Assembly (NCBI GenBank): GCA_947174625.1
Contig: CAMWJT010000024.1
Location: forward strand, 1-11,959
Direction of reading: 5' to 3'
DNA from: an uncultured Ruminococcus sp.
Lineage (GTDB): Bacteria > Bacillota > Clostridia > Oscillospirales > Ruminococcaceae
Length of the DNA: 11,959 bases
Shown in pieces: positions 5,915-11,959 of the stretch. The notes under the pieces are model-generated. The model was not told the DNA's origin and did no database searches. It was given only the letters and a program-made list of their open reading frames with translations. The position numbers were made by a program, and so were the translations under genes. Position 1 is the stretch's first letter; every line of letters starts with the position of its first letter.

Positions 5915-5956
5915 AAATCAGCTCCCAGTAAATTTTATAATCCGGGAGCTGATTTT
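5915..5956. terminator. Bidirectional terminator between the toxin-antitoxin remnant and the GH94 gene
   Basis: Twelve-base perfect arms, 5915-5926 and 5944-5955, around a 17-base loop. TTTT follows on the plus strand, and the A-run before it supplies a long T-run on the minus strand. It ends the ECF transcript and the GH94 transcript. Confidence 0.92.
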
Positions 5957-5967
5957 AATTTTTATAA

Positions 5968-8367
5968 TTAGCCAAGTGTAATGATAATTTCGTTGATGTC
6001 CTGCAAATCGGAGAATTTAAAATAGGAATCTTTCTGTGCTTTCTGGTTCAGACTTGCAGATTTGACACCGGACTGCACATGATTGGGATTCTGTACAAGA
6101 ATACTGAGCATTTTGCCACGGAAATTCTTCCGGATGCGGAAGCTGTCCCATTCATGCGAGATTGACGGATCAATCCGGCTGCCCTCTGCATCCGGACGGA
6201 TGCCACAGATTCCCTCCACACAGCCGACCATCACCGTGGATGCTGTACCAGTCAGCCAATGCACATGGGAACGTCCTGCAAACGGAGATTCTTTGCTTTC
6301 CGTGAACTGTCCGTGTGCATACGGTTCAATGCCACGGATTTCGGCTTTGTCATTGAACATTGCCGGAGATGTCTCACAAAAATACTGGAATGCTCTGTCG
6401 CCGTGTCCGAGCAGACTTTCTGCAAGAATCAGCCAACCCTGTGTCTGCGAGAAAATGCCGCCGTTTTCTTTGGTGTCAGGATTGTAGACCTGCATCAATG
6501 CGCCGTCAAAATGGTGCTGTTTGTACGGCGGATCTAATAATTTTGCGCCGTAGGGAGTGTTCAGGATTTCATGAACGCTGTTCATAGCAGATTCTGCCTG
6601 TCCGGCATCGGCAAATCCAGAAATGACGCTCCAACTCTGGGGATTGAGCCACATATTGGCTTCTGGATCGCTCTTTTTACCGACAATCACATCATCATCC
6701 CGGATACCACGGATGAATCTGTCTTCATCCCAACAGGATGCCAGCGCTTTTCTTAATGCTTCCTGTTCCTGATCCAGATACTGGATATATTCCTGATCCT
6801 GCCGGGATTCTGCCATGTCCCGAAGAATGTTCATAGCATCATATAACTGGAATGCTACAAATGTAGATTCACCCTCTGCGCCGAGCCGTAAGCAGTCGTT
6901 CCAGTCAGCGTGCAGTCCTGCCGGCATATGATGCTTGCCCATATGCGTGATAGAAAAATCAATTGCTTTTTTGAGATGTTCATAGACGGTCGCTGAACCG
7001 CCGTTGGCATAGACAATTACTTGATTCAGGAATGCCGTGTTACCGGTCTCGCCGATATATTTCCGGATGGTCGGGAACAGCCACAGTGCATCGTCCGCAC
7101 GATAGGACGGATGCCCGGTTTCCTTGACATACTCCGGATCATCCGGGGTATTTTCATGTCCGGCATTGTGTGTAAATTTCACCAGTGGCAGACCTGCGCC
7201 GTTATCGACCTGAGCAGACAACATAAACTCAATTTTTTCCCGTGCCATTTCCGGATCAAGATGAATCATGCCTTGAATATCCTGGACGGTATCACGATAG
7301 CCGTAGCCGTTGCGCAGACCGCAATAGGAGAAAGAAGCGGCTCTTGACCAGATGAACGTAATAAAGCACTGGTATGCGTTCCAGACATTGAGCATATTAT
7401 TGAACGCTTCCGACGGTGTTTCGACTTCCAAATTAGATAATTTGCTGTGCCAGTAAGTTTTCAGCTCCTGTAATTCAGAATTTACCTGATTTTCATTTTC
7501 CTGGTATAATTTTAAAATCTGTTCGGCTTCCTGTTCTGTTTTCTGTCCCAGAAGATAAATCAATTCTTTTGTTTCACCGGGCTGTAATTCCAGTTCTGTC
7601 CGGAGCGCACCGCAGGAATTGGCATTGAAATTCATTTCGTCATTGCAAGTCCCCTGCTCTACCATAATCGGATTGCTGTATGTCCGGTAAGCGCCGATGA
7701 ATTTTTCCAGACTGCCGCAAGCGTCCGTCACGTCCGCACCGGCTAAGCCGAAGAATCTTTCTTTATGATTGGAACCGTCTGCCTGGACTTCAGAAAATTC
7801 ATTGATATGCTGTAAAATCTTATTGCCTTTTCGTTCCGTCCGGGTGATGAACTGCGTGTACTGGAGATTGATTTGATCCTGTTCATAATTATTATCATTT
7901 GTGAATTCGACAAAGCCAAAGACAGACAATTTTCTGACAACAGCATCCTGATTGGTCACACGGCATCTCCAGACTTCATACGTCTGTCCTGACGGGACAT
8001 AATAGACCGTTTCCGTCCTGATGTTTGCATAGTCGCTTGTCATGACAGAATACGCCGTACCATGACGGCATTCGCTCTTATAGTCCTTGAGATCCTTGCC
8101 CACGGGCTGCCAGGTTGCCGACCAGTAATCGCCGGACTGTGCGTCTCTCAGGTAGATATATCTGCCGGGGAGTGCCATCATGGAATTAAAACGGAATCGG
8201 GTAATTCTGCCGTTTGCACCGGACTTGACGAAGCTGTACCCTGCGGCGTTGTTAGAGATAATTGCGCCGTATTCGGGCGATCCCAGATAATTGACCCAGG
8301 GAGCTGGCGTGTCAGGATTGGTGATAACATACTCTTTGTTTTTGAGATCAAAATGACCATATTGCAT
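5968..8367 (-). CDS. GH94 phosphorylase, probable cellobiose phosphorylase
   Basis: The enzyme splits a beta-1,4 disaccharide with phosphate, most likely cellobiose to alpha-glucose 1-phosphate and glucose, in the cytoplasm. The 799-residue product matches GH94 throughout: MQYGHFDLKNKEYVITNPD at the N-terminus, NYLGSPEYGAIISNNAAGYS (26-45), GRYIYLRD (68-75), the sugar-binding YRDTVQD (357-363), and ADWND (487-491), where the family's general acid lies. There is no signal peptide. The length fits cellobiose or diacetylchitobiose phosphorylases rather than the longer cellodextrin enzymes; other GH94 specificities cannot be excluded. AGGAGG lies eight bases before the ATG at 8367, which rules out the in-frame start at 8412. 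It has its own consensus promoter, divergent from the flavoprotein pair, and it complements the cellulase at the left end. Confidence 0.92.
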   Translation of the reverse strand: MQYGHFDLKNKEYVITNPDTPAPWVNYLGSPEYGAIISNNAAGYSFVKSGANGRITRFRFNSMMALPGRYIYLRDAQSGDYWSATWQPVGKDLKDYKSECRHGTAYSVMTSDYANIRTETVYYVPSGQTYEVWRCRVTNQDAVVRKLSVFGFVEFTNDNNYEQDQINLQYTQFITRTERKGNKILQHINEFSEVQADGSNHKERFFGLAGADVTDACGSLEKFIGAYRTYSNPIMVEQGTCNDEMNFNANSCGALRTELELQPGETKELIYLLGQKTEQEAEQILKLYQENENQVNSELQELKTYWHSKLSNLEVETPSEAFNNMLNVWNAYQCFITFIWSRAASFSYCGLRNGYGYRDTVQDIQGMIHLDPEMAREKIEFMLSAQVDNGAGLPLVKFTHNAGHENTPDDPEYVKETGHPSYRADDALWLFPTIRKYIGETGNTAFLNQVIVYANGGSATVYEHLKKAIDFSITHMGKHHMPAGLHADWNDCLRLGAEGESTFVAFQLYDAMNILRDMAESRQDQEYIQYLDQEQEALRKALASCWDEDRFIRGIRDDDVIVGKKSDPEANMWLNPQSWSVISGFADAGQAESAMNSVHEILNTPYGAKLLDPPYKQHHFDGALMQVYNPDTKENGGIFSQTQGWLILAESLLGHGDRAFQYFCETSPAMFNDKAEIRGIEPYAHGQFTESKESPFAGRSHVHWLTGTASTVMVGCVEGICGIRPDAEGSRIDPSISHEWDSFRIRKNFRGKMLSILVQNPNHVQSGVKSASLNQKAQKDSYFKFSDLQDINEIIITLG

Positions 8368-8375
8368 GATTTTTT

Positions 8376-8381
8376 CCTCCT
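8376..8381 (-). promoter_or_regulatory. Ribosome binding site that fixes the GH94 start
   Basis: AGGAGG on the minus strand, eight bases before the ATG at 8367. The resulting N-terminus MQYGHFD matches the family. Confidence 0.88.
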
Positions 8382-8400
8382 GCATTTCTGATTTTTTATT

Positions 8401-8429
8401 ATTATAGCACAAATGCGCCGGGTTGTCAA
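8401..8429 (-). promoter_or_regulatory. Perfect SigA promoter of the GH94 gene
   Basis: On the minus strand TTGACA (8424-8429), 17 bases, TATAAT (8401-8406), with TGC before the -10 box. The in-frame ATG codon at 8412 lies upstream of the transcription start (near 8394), which confirms the shorter protein. Confidence 0.92.
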
Positions 8430-8461
8430 GAATTTTTATCCAATATCAGCAGGAATGCCCC

Positions 8462-8490
8462 TTGACAAATGTAAAAAAATATGCGATAAT
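8462..8490 (+). promoter_or_regulatory. Promoter of the flavoprotein pair
   Basis: TTGACA (8462-8467), 17 bases, GATAAT (8485-8490). It is back to back with the GH94 promoter; the two -35 boxes are 32 bases apart. Confidence 0.85.
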
Positions 8491-8521
8491 CAAATTAAAA
8501 TCTGAAAGGAGAGTATAAAAT

Positions 8522-9010
8522 ATGAGAGTAATCTTGCATGATTTCGAAGAACAATACAATGACAGCCTACAAGGGAAATATGATGCTGTGATCTGTGCAG
8601 ACGGAAAATATGCACACTGTCAGGGATGTTTCGGATGCTGGACAAAAATGCCGGCGACATGCTTTATCCAGGATAAACTGAAAGAAATCAGCCGTACCAT
8701 AGGAAATGCGGACGAATTAATTATTATCACAGAAAATTGCTATGGTGCATACAGTCCGGCAATTAAAAACGTTCTGGACAGAAGCATTGGTTTATCGACA
8801 CCGCTTAGTACTTATCGTGGAAAACAAATGCACCACACACTGCGTTATGGAAAGCATGCCTTGCTTTCCGTATTTGCCTATGGAGACATCACAGAGAGAG
8901 AAGCACAGACATTTGCCTTGATGGCAGACAGAAATGCGATTAATTTCGGATTTGAAACAGCTGTGTTTCATCCGGTAAAAAGCAGAAAAGAATTGGAGAC
9001 ACTGCTATGA
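8522..9010 (+). CDS. Flavodoxin-fold protein with iron-sulfur flavoprotein-type cysteine motif
   Basis: The 162-residue protein belongs to the flavodoxin / NAD(P)H-dependent FMN reductase superfamily. Cys33, Cys36, Cys39 and Cys47 form C-x2-C-x2-C-x7-C, the compact motif that binds a 4Fe-4S cluster in iron-sulfur flavoproteins (Isf). ELIIITENCYGAYSPAIKNVLDR (65-87 region) is the typical strand-loop-helix that contacts the flavin and forms the dimer. The usual phosphate-binding loop after the first strand (a Ser-Pro-Arg type sequence) is not seen; the protein starts MRVILHDFEEQYNDSL instead. AAGGAG precedes the ATG by ten bases. The stop overlaps the start of the next gene (ATGA), so the two are made together. 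A redox role is inferred; the electron partner is unknown. Confidence 0.82.
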   Translation: MRVILHDFEEQYNDSLQGKYDAVICADGKYAHCQGCFGCWTKMPATCFIQDKLKEISRTIGNADELIIITENCYGAYSPAIKNVLDRSIGLSTPLSTYRGKQMHHTLRYGKHALLSVFAYGDITEREAQTFALMADRNAINFGFETAVFHPVKSRKELETLL

Positions 9011-9720
9011 AAACAGTCCTGATTAACGCAAGTCCAAAGAAAAAAATGAGTGTCTCTGCACATTTTCTTGCTCTTCAGCGTATTTTTATCCAAGGAGAAG
9101 TGATAAAAGAAACATTGCGAAATAAAACGGATTATGACAGATTATTACAAATACTCCCGGAAGCAGATGCTGTTGTATTCTGTCTGCCATTGTATGTAGA
9201 CGGTGTACCCTCACACGTTCTCCATTTCATGAAAAAGTTGGAACAATATTGTCATGAACACCCACTCAGATTGAATGTATATGTCATATCCAACGGCGGA
9301 TTTATCGAAGGCAACCAAAATCAGGCTCTAATGCAGGTATTTGAAAATTTTTACGTCAGAAGTCACCTGAACTGGTGTGGCGGCATCGGGATTGGCGGTG
9401 GTGTCATGCTGAATGTCATGCGGATACTGTTCTTTGTATATGCTGGAATGTTTGTGTTGAATCTGATAAACGGCGCATTATTGCAGGATGCGCTGCTTGT
9501 ACTGGCAAAACAATGGGGCATTGTCTTGTTTTTTCATGCCGGTGTGCTTTTTTATCAGATCAGAATGGGCATAGCAGTCAATCGTGGAACATTCTTCGGT
9601 GTAAAATATACCCGTGCAATGATGCCGTCTTTTCTGTTTATTCTTGTGGCAGATCTTTTCTTTTTGCTGATTTCTGTTTTCCAGGGCGGTTTATTCCGTG
9701 GATGGCTTCGCAAGAAGTGA
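9007..9720 (+). CDS. Flavodoxin-like protein fused to a membrane domain
   Basis: Residues 1-125 are flavodoxin-like: strand MKTVLINASP (1-10), a Ser/Lys-rich loop where FMN phosphate usually binds, and ADAVVFCLPLYVDGVPSHVLHFMKKLEQ (53-80 region), the typical flavin-side strand and helix. Residues 134-156, 168-186 and 205-228 are predicted membrane helices, with a basic end (RGWLRKK) that should face the cytoplasm. No cysteine cluster is present. The gene starts inside the last codons of the preceding flavoprotein gene (four-base overlap), so both proteins are probably made in equal amounts and may form a complex, with this subunit holding the pair at the membrane. That is inference; the exact reaction is unknown. 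Transcription ends at a GC-rich hairpin just downstream. Confidence 0.78.
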   Translation: MKTVLINASPKKKMSVSAHFLALQRIFIQGEVIKETLRNKTDYDRLLQILPEADAVVFCLPLYVDGVPSHVLHFMKKLEQYCHEHPLRLNVYVISNGGFIEGNQNQALMQVFENFYVRSHLNWCGGIGIGGGVMLNVMRILFFVYAGMFVLNLINGALLQDALLVLAKQWGIVLFFHAGVLFYQIRMGIAVNRGTFFGVKYTRAMMPSFLFILVADLFFLLISVFQGGLFRGWLRKK

Positions 9721-9768
9721 ACAGATATTAATAGTATAAATAGTATAATAGGATTAGTGAAACAGAAA

Positions 9769-9792
9769 TCCCCCGTCTCTCAGGCGGGGGAT
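9769..9792. terminator. GC-rich hairpin between convergent genes, probable terminator
   Basis: TCCCCCG (9769-9775) pairs with CGGGGGA (9785-9791), extended by one A-T pair outside, around a nine-base loop. T-tracts are weak on both strands (TTTCTGTTT on the minus strand). Its place between the convergent flavoprotein and flippase genes supports use in both directions. Confidence 0.7.
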
Positions 9793-9796
9793 AATA

Positions 9797-11230
9797 TTAT
9801 CGTTTCAGTAATTTTTTCACCGTCTGTAAAATCGCACTGGAATTGAAAATGACCAGGAAAATCAGAAAAAATACTTGTGTCGGGATTAAGCCTGCCGGCT
9901 CTTTGATTGCCAGAATGCTCATAAAAAATAATACTGCCAGATTCAGCGCAAAACGTCCGTGATAGACTTTGAAATAAATCAATCTCCGGGTGTCTACAAT
10001 CCGGACGACATAACATGCAAAGTAACTCATAAACGTTGCAATCACTGCACCATGCACACCCCACAGATAAATTAAAATCACATTCAGAACCAGATTTACA
10101 CAGGCGGCAATCAGACTTGTCCAGAAACTGTGTGTTGTTTTTTTCGTTGCTGTATAGATACTGCTTAAGAACTGATTGAGGCTCATCATCAGTACACCGA
10201 TAATCAGCACTGGTGTAAATTCATAAGCTCTTGCATATGCCGGGTCGGTGCTTGCATCAATCAGAATCGCCGACAATGGTTTGACAAGCGCAATCATGAA
10301 ACCAGCTCCCAGGAACATAATTGATTGATATGCCGAAAAAATCCGGTAATAAAAAAGACTTCGGTCTTCGGCATTGTTTTCAGAGATCGCCGACATGTTC
10401 CATGCCTGGAAAAAAATAGTCGAAACCATTGAAATTAAATTCGGGACTTTTGATGCAGCGTCATAAATTCCGGCGGCAACGTCCCCCACGTCCGCACTCA
10501 CAGAAAAATTTTCCATATACCGGACAAACAGACGATCCGAAAAGCCGGTGATAATCCACAGGACTGCCGTAGGGATCATCGGAATCGAAAAGCGCAGCAT
10601 CATTTTTGTGATATGCGGATTGTAATATCTTAAATCAAAAAATTTTCCCAGTCCTGCGACAATCCAGAGAAACATACCCGAACAGAAATCCGACAAAAAG
10701 ACCGCCATCATGAAACCCGTCACACCCAGATGCAGAACAGAAATAAACAGGACATTAAAAACAAACAGTGACAGCGTGGCAAGAATCCCGTCCAGTGCAA
10801 ACAATCGGACAAGTCCCCTTGCCCGGACGAACTGTGAATTCAGTTGCCGGAAGGATGATGCCAGAATATACAGCAATAACAAAGGCACATAGCCGTGCGC
10901 ATATGGCAATAAATACAGAAGCGGCGAGAATAACAGCATTACAAAAATCCCCGTGAATTCTACTATGCAAGCCGACGTGAAGACTTCCCGGTTATCATAG
11001 TCCCGGTCTAATCCGTAACGGATGACAGCTTCTGCAATGGAGAACGTTGCAAGGGGAATGATAAAATTCGCCGTCTGTTCCAGCAGAGATTTTGTACTGT
11101 TATCTCCGGTGGAGATATTGTGTGTATATAATCTGGTGAGCAACAACAATAATATCTTGGATCCGAAGGAACCAATCGCAAATACTGCGGTATTCGCCGC
11201 AAGTTTTTTATATTTATTCAAATATTTCAC
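9797..11230 (-). CDS. Polysaccharide flippase (Wzx-like, MOP superfamily)
   Basis: The 477-residue protein has about 14 hydrophobic segments and is predicted to move lipid-linked sugar units across the membrane for capsule or other envelope polysaccharide. The N-terminus YKKLAANTAVFAIGSFGSK (7-25) followed by a helix ending LTRLYTHN is the standard opening of oligosaccharide flippases. The C-terminal half contains the membrane segments and the typical NLVLNVILIYLWGVHGAV pattern. The start is a GTG at 11230, since no ATG is near; the ribosome binding site is weak (GGAAAAG about six bases upstream). It stands alone behind its own promoter with no glycosyltransferase genes in view, so the polysaccharide it serves cannot be named. 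A drug-export (MATE) role is less likely given the N-terminal signature. Confidence 0.88.
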   Translation of the reverse strand: MKYLNKYKKLAANTAVFAIGSFGSKILLLLLTRLYTHNISTGDNSTKSLLEQTANFIIPLATFSIAEAVIRYGLDRDYDNREVFTSACIVEFTGIFVMLLFSPLLYLLPYAHGYVPLLLLYILASSFRQLNSQFVRARGLVRLFALDGILATLSLFVFNVLFISVLHLGVTGFMMAVFLSDFCSGMFLWIVAGLGKFFDLRYYNPHITKMMLRFSIPMIPTAVLWIITGFSDRLFVRYMENFSVSADVGDVAAGIYDAASKVPNLISMVSTIFFQAWNMSAISENNAEDRSLFYYRIFSAYQSIMFLGAGFMIALVKPLSAILIDASTDPAYARAYEFTPVLIIGVLMMSLNQFLSSIYTATKKTTHSFWTSLIAACVNLVLNVILIYLWGVHGAVIATFMSYFACYVVRIVDTRRLIYFKVYHGRFALNLAVLFFMSILAIKEPAGLIPTQVFFLIFLVIFNSSAILQTVKKLLKR

Positions 11231-11242
11231 ACTCTTTTCCAG

Positions 11243-11268
11243 AATTTAAAATAATTTTATTTTAAATT
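11243..11268. repeat. Perfect 12-bp AT-only inverted repeat in the flippase leader
   Basis: Arms 11243-11254 and 11257-11268 are exact inverses around TT. It lies between promoter and ribosome binding site of the flippase gene. All base pairs are A-T, so an RNA hairpin would be modest; it could also be a protein-binding site. Confidence 0.6.
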
Positions 11269-11280
11269 TATCTTGGATTT

Positions 11281-11309
11281 ATTATAACACAAAATTCCAG
11301 AAAAGGCAA
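11281..11309 (-). promoter_or_regulatory. Promoter of the flippase gene
   Basis: On the minus strand TTGCCT (11304-11309), 17 bases, TATAAT (11281-11286) with TGT before the -10 box. The leader is about 45 bases. Confidence 0.8.
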
Positions 11310-11358
11310 GTAGTCGGGCAGAAATTTCCGGGGGAAGTGCCCTCTGTCAGAAATTTTA

Positions 11359-11510
11359 CTAATTTATCAAGTCTGCATTTGGGTTACCCATGAAGTCTTC
11401 TATTTCTTTCCATATACATCTTAGATAAATTTCATTGATTTTCGGATGACTTCTTGCAGTATAATCAGCTTCAGTAATAAATCAAATAGCGCTCCAACAT
11501 TGTCTCAAAA
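11359..11510 (-). pseudogene. Frameshifted 3' continuation of the AT-rich hypothetical gene
   Basis: After the TGA at 11511-11513 the minus strand keeps coding-like sequence in other frames. One frame gives DFETMLERYLIYY up to a TGA (near 11473), and a third gives EADYTARSHPKINEIYLR and further residues to DLIN, stop at 11359-11361. Removing one base from the T-run at 11513-11517 and one T near 11473 would join all three pieces into a single protein of about 198 residues. The last piece has no start codon or ribosome binding site of its own. So this is the broken end of the upstream gene, or the sequence has two indel errors. The family is not recognised. Confidence 0.6.
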
Positions 11511-11951
11511 TCAAAAATAAAATGCCTTAAAATTTTTTAATATTCCAGTTTCATTTTCATCATTGGGTACATAACAACTCCCCAAAACAATATTTTTGGG
11601 CTTGTTTGTATGTAAGCATTCTTGAATCGTTTGAATTTTTTCATCTTGTGACATACCAATATATTCTATGTCCCAACTTATGACATCTCCAAATGTATCA
11701 GTATATTTTCTTTCCCATGCAGATACAATTTCTAATTTTTCCTTAAATTCTGGTGTTACATCCAGAGAACAACCTAGAATAGCTTCCATTTCCTTTATAA
11801 ATTCCTCAAATGACTCAGACTCAGAATCATCATTTATTTTTTCATTTGCAATATCATTTTGTTTTTTATCGGAAATATCATCAAGAAGTTTAAATAAATC
11901 CTCAAACATTTCATTAACATCTTTAATATCTTTCTCAGAATTATCATTCAT
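11511..11951 (-). CDS. Hypothetical acidic protein, C-terminus probably lost by frameshift
   Basis: Up to 146 residues are encoded. The N-terminal 50 are very acidic and low in complexity (repeated Asp, Glu, Asn, Ser), followed by a more ordered part with EFKEKLEIVSAWERKYTD (84-101), FGDVISWDIEYIG (102-114) and NIVLGSCYVPNDE (about 120-132). There is no signal peptide or membrane helix. The function is not recognised. The ATG at 11951 has no visible ribosome binding site and the frame stays open to the window edge, so the true start may lie outside. Base composition is much richer in A+T than in the genes to the left, which suggests separate origin. The frame ends at a TGA beside a T-run, with further coding-like sequence after it in other frames. 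Confidence 0.6.
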   Translation of the reverse strand: MNDNSEKDIKDVNEMFEDLFKLLDDISDKKQNDIANEKINDDSESESFEEFIKEMEAILGCSLDVTPEFKEKLEIVSAWERKYTDTFGDVISWDIEYIGMSQDEKIQTIQECLHTNKPKNIVLGSCYVPNDENETGILKNFKAFYF

Positions 11952-11959
11952 TCGTGTCT

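Noticed and set aside
11310..11358. Inverted repeat GGGCA/TGCCC and two CAGAAATTT copies near the flippase promoter
   Set aside because: The stem is interrupted and lacks a T-run on either strand, and the nine-base direct repeat could be chance; not enough for a terminator or attachment site.

Overview
The window looks like chromosomal DNA of an anaerobic, cellulolytic, spore-forming Bacillota of the ruminococcal type (Ruminococcus or a close relative in the Oscillospiraceae). The reasons are a secreted GH5 glycanase carrying a type I dockerin, a second dockerin protein, a GH94 cellobiose-type phosphorylase, and the spore germination protease gpr next to rpsT. Promoters are mostly clean TTGACA-N17-TATAAT sites and ribosome binding sites are strong GGAGG types, as expected for low-GC Gram-positives. 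The species cannot be fixed from the sequence.

Layout. 1-1852 (-): GH5 cellulase-like enzyme with linker and dockerin, its 3' end cut off by the window. 1999-2892 (-): gpr. 3135-3389 (+): rpsT, divergent from gpr and ending at a bidirectional terminator. 3474-4496 (-): secreted protein of unknown function with a C-terminal dockerin. 4690-4923 (-): small DUF378 membrane protein. 5139-5672 (+): ECF transporter S component behind a consensus promoter, followed by what appears to be a decayed toxin-antitoxin pair (antitoxin 5672-5866, 14-codon toxin stub 5863-5907) and a bidirectional terminator. 5968-8367 (-): GH94 phosphorylase. 8522-9720 (+): two translationally coupled flavodoxin-like proteins, one with an iron-sulfur-type cysteine motif and one with a membrane tail. 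9797-11230 (-): polysaccharide flippase. 11359-11951 (-): AT-rich hypothetical gene whose 3' part is broken by apparent frameshifts.

How they fit together. The GH5 enzyme and the orphan dockerin protein would dock onto cohesin-bearing scaffoldins outside the cell. Imported cellobiose would be phosphorolysed by the GH94 enzyme to glucose 1-phosphate and glucose, saving ATP. These genes are not one operon: nearly every gene has its own promoter and many neighbours are convergent or divergent. The other genes (ribosomal protein, spore protease, vitamin-type uptake, flavoproteins, flippase) are housekeeping or accessory.

I found no complete new defence system or mobile element. The most unusual items are the toxin-antitoxin scar, the unrecognised dockerin protein, the split flavodoxin pair, and the frameshifted AT-rich gene at the right edge. 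No RNA gene, CRISPR array or insertion sequence was seen, and no gap between genes exceeds 300 bases.
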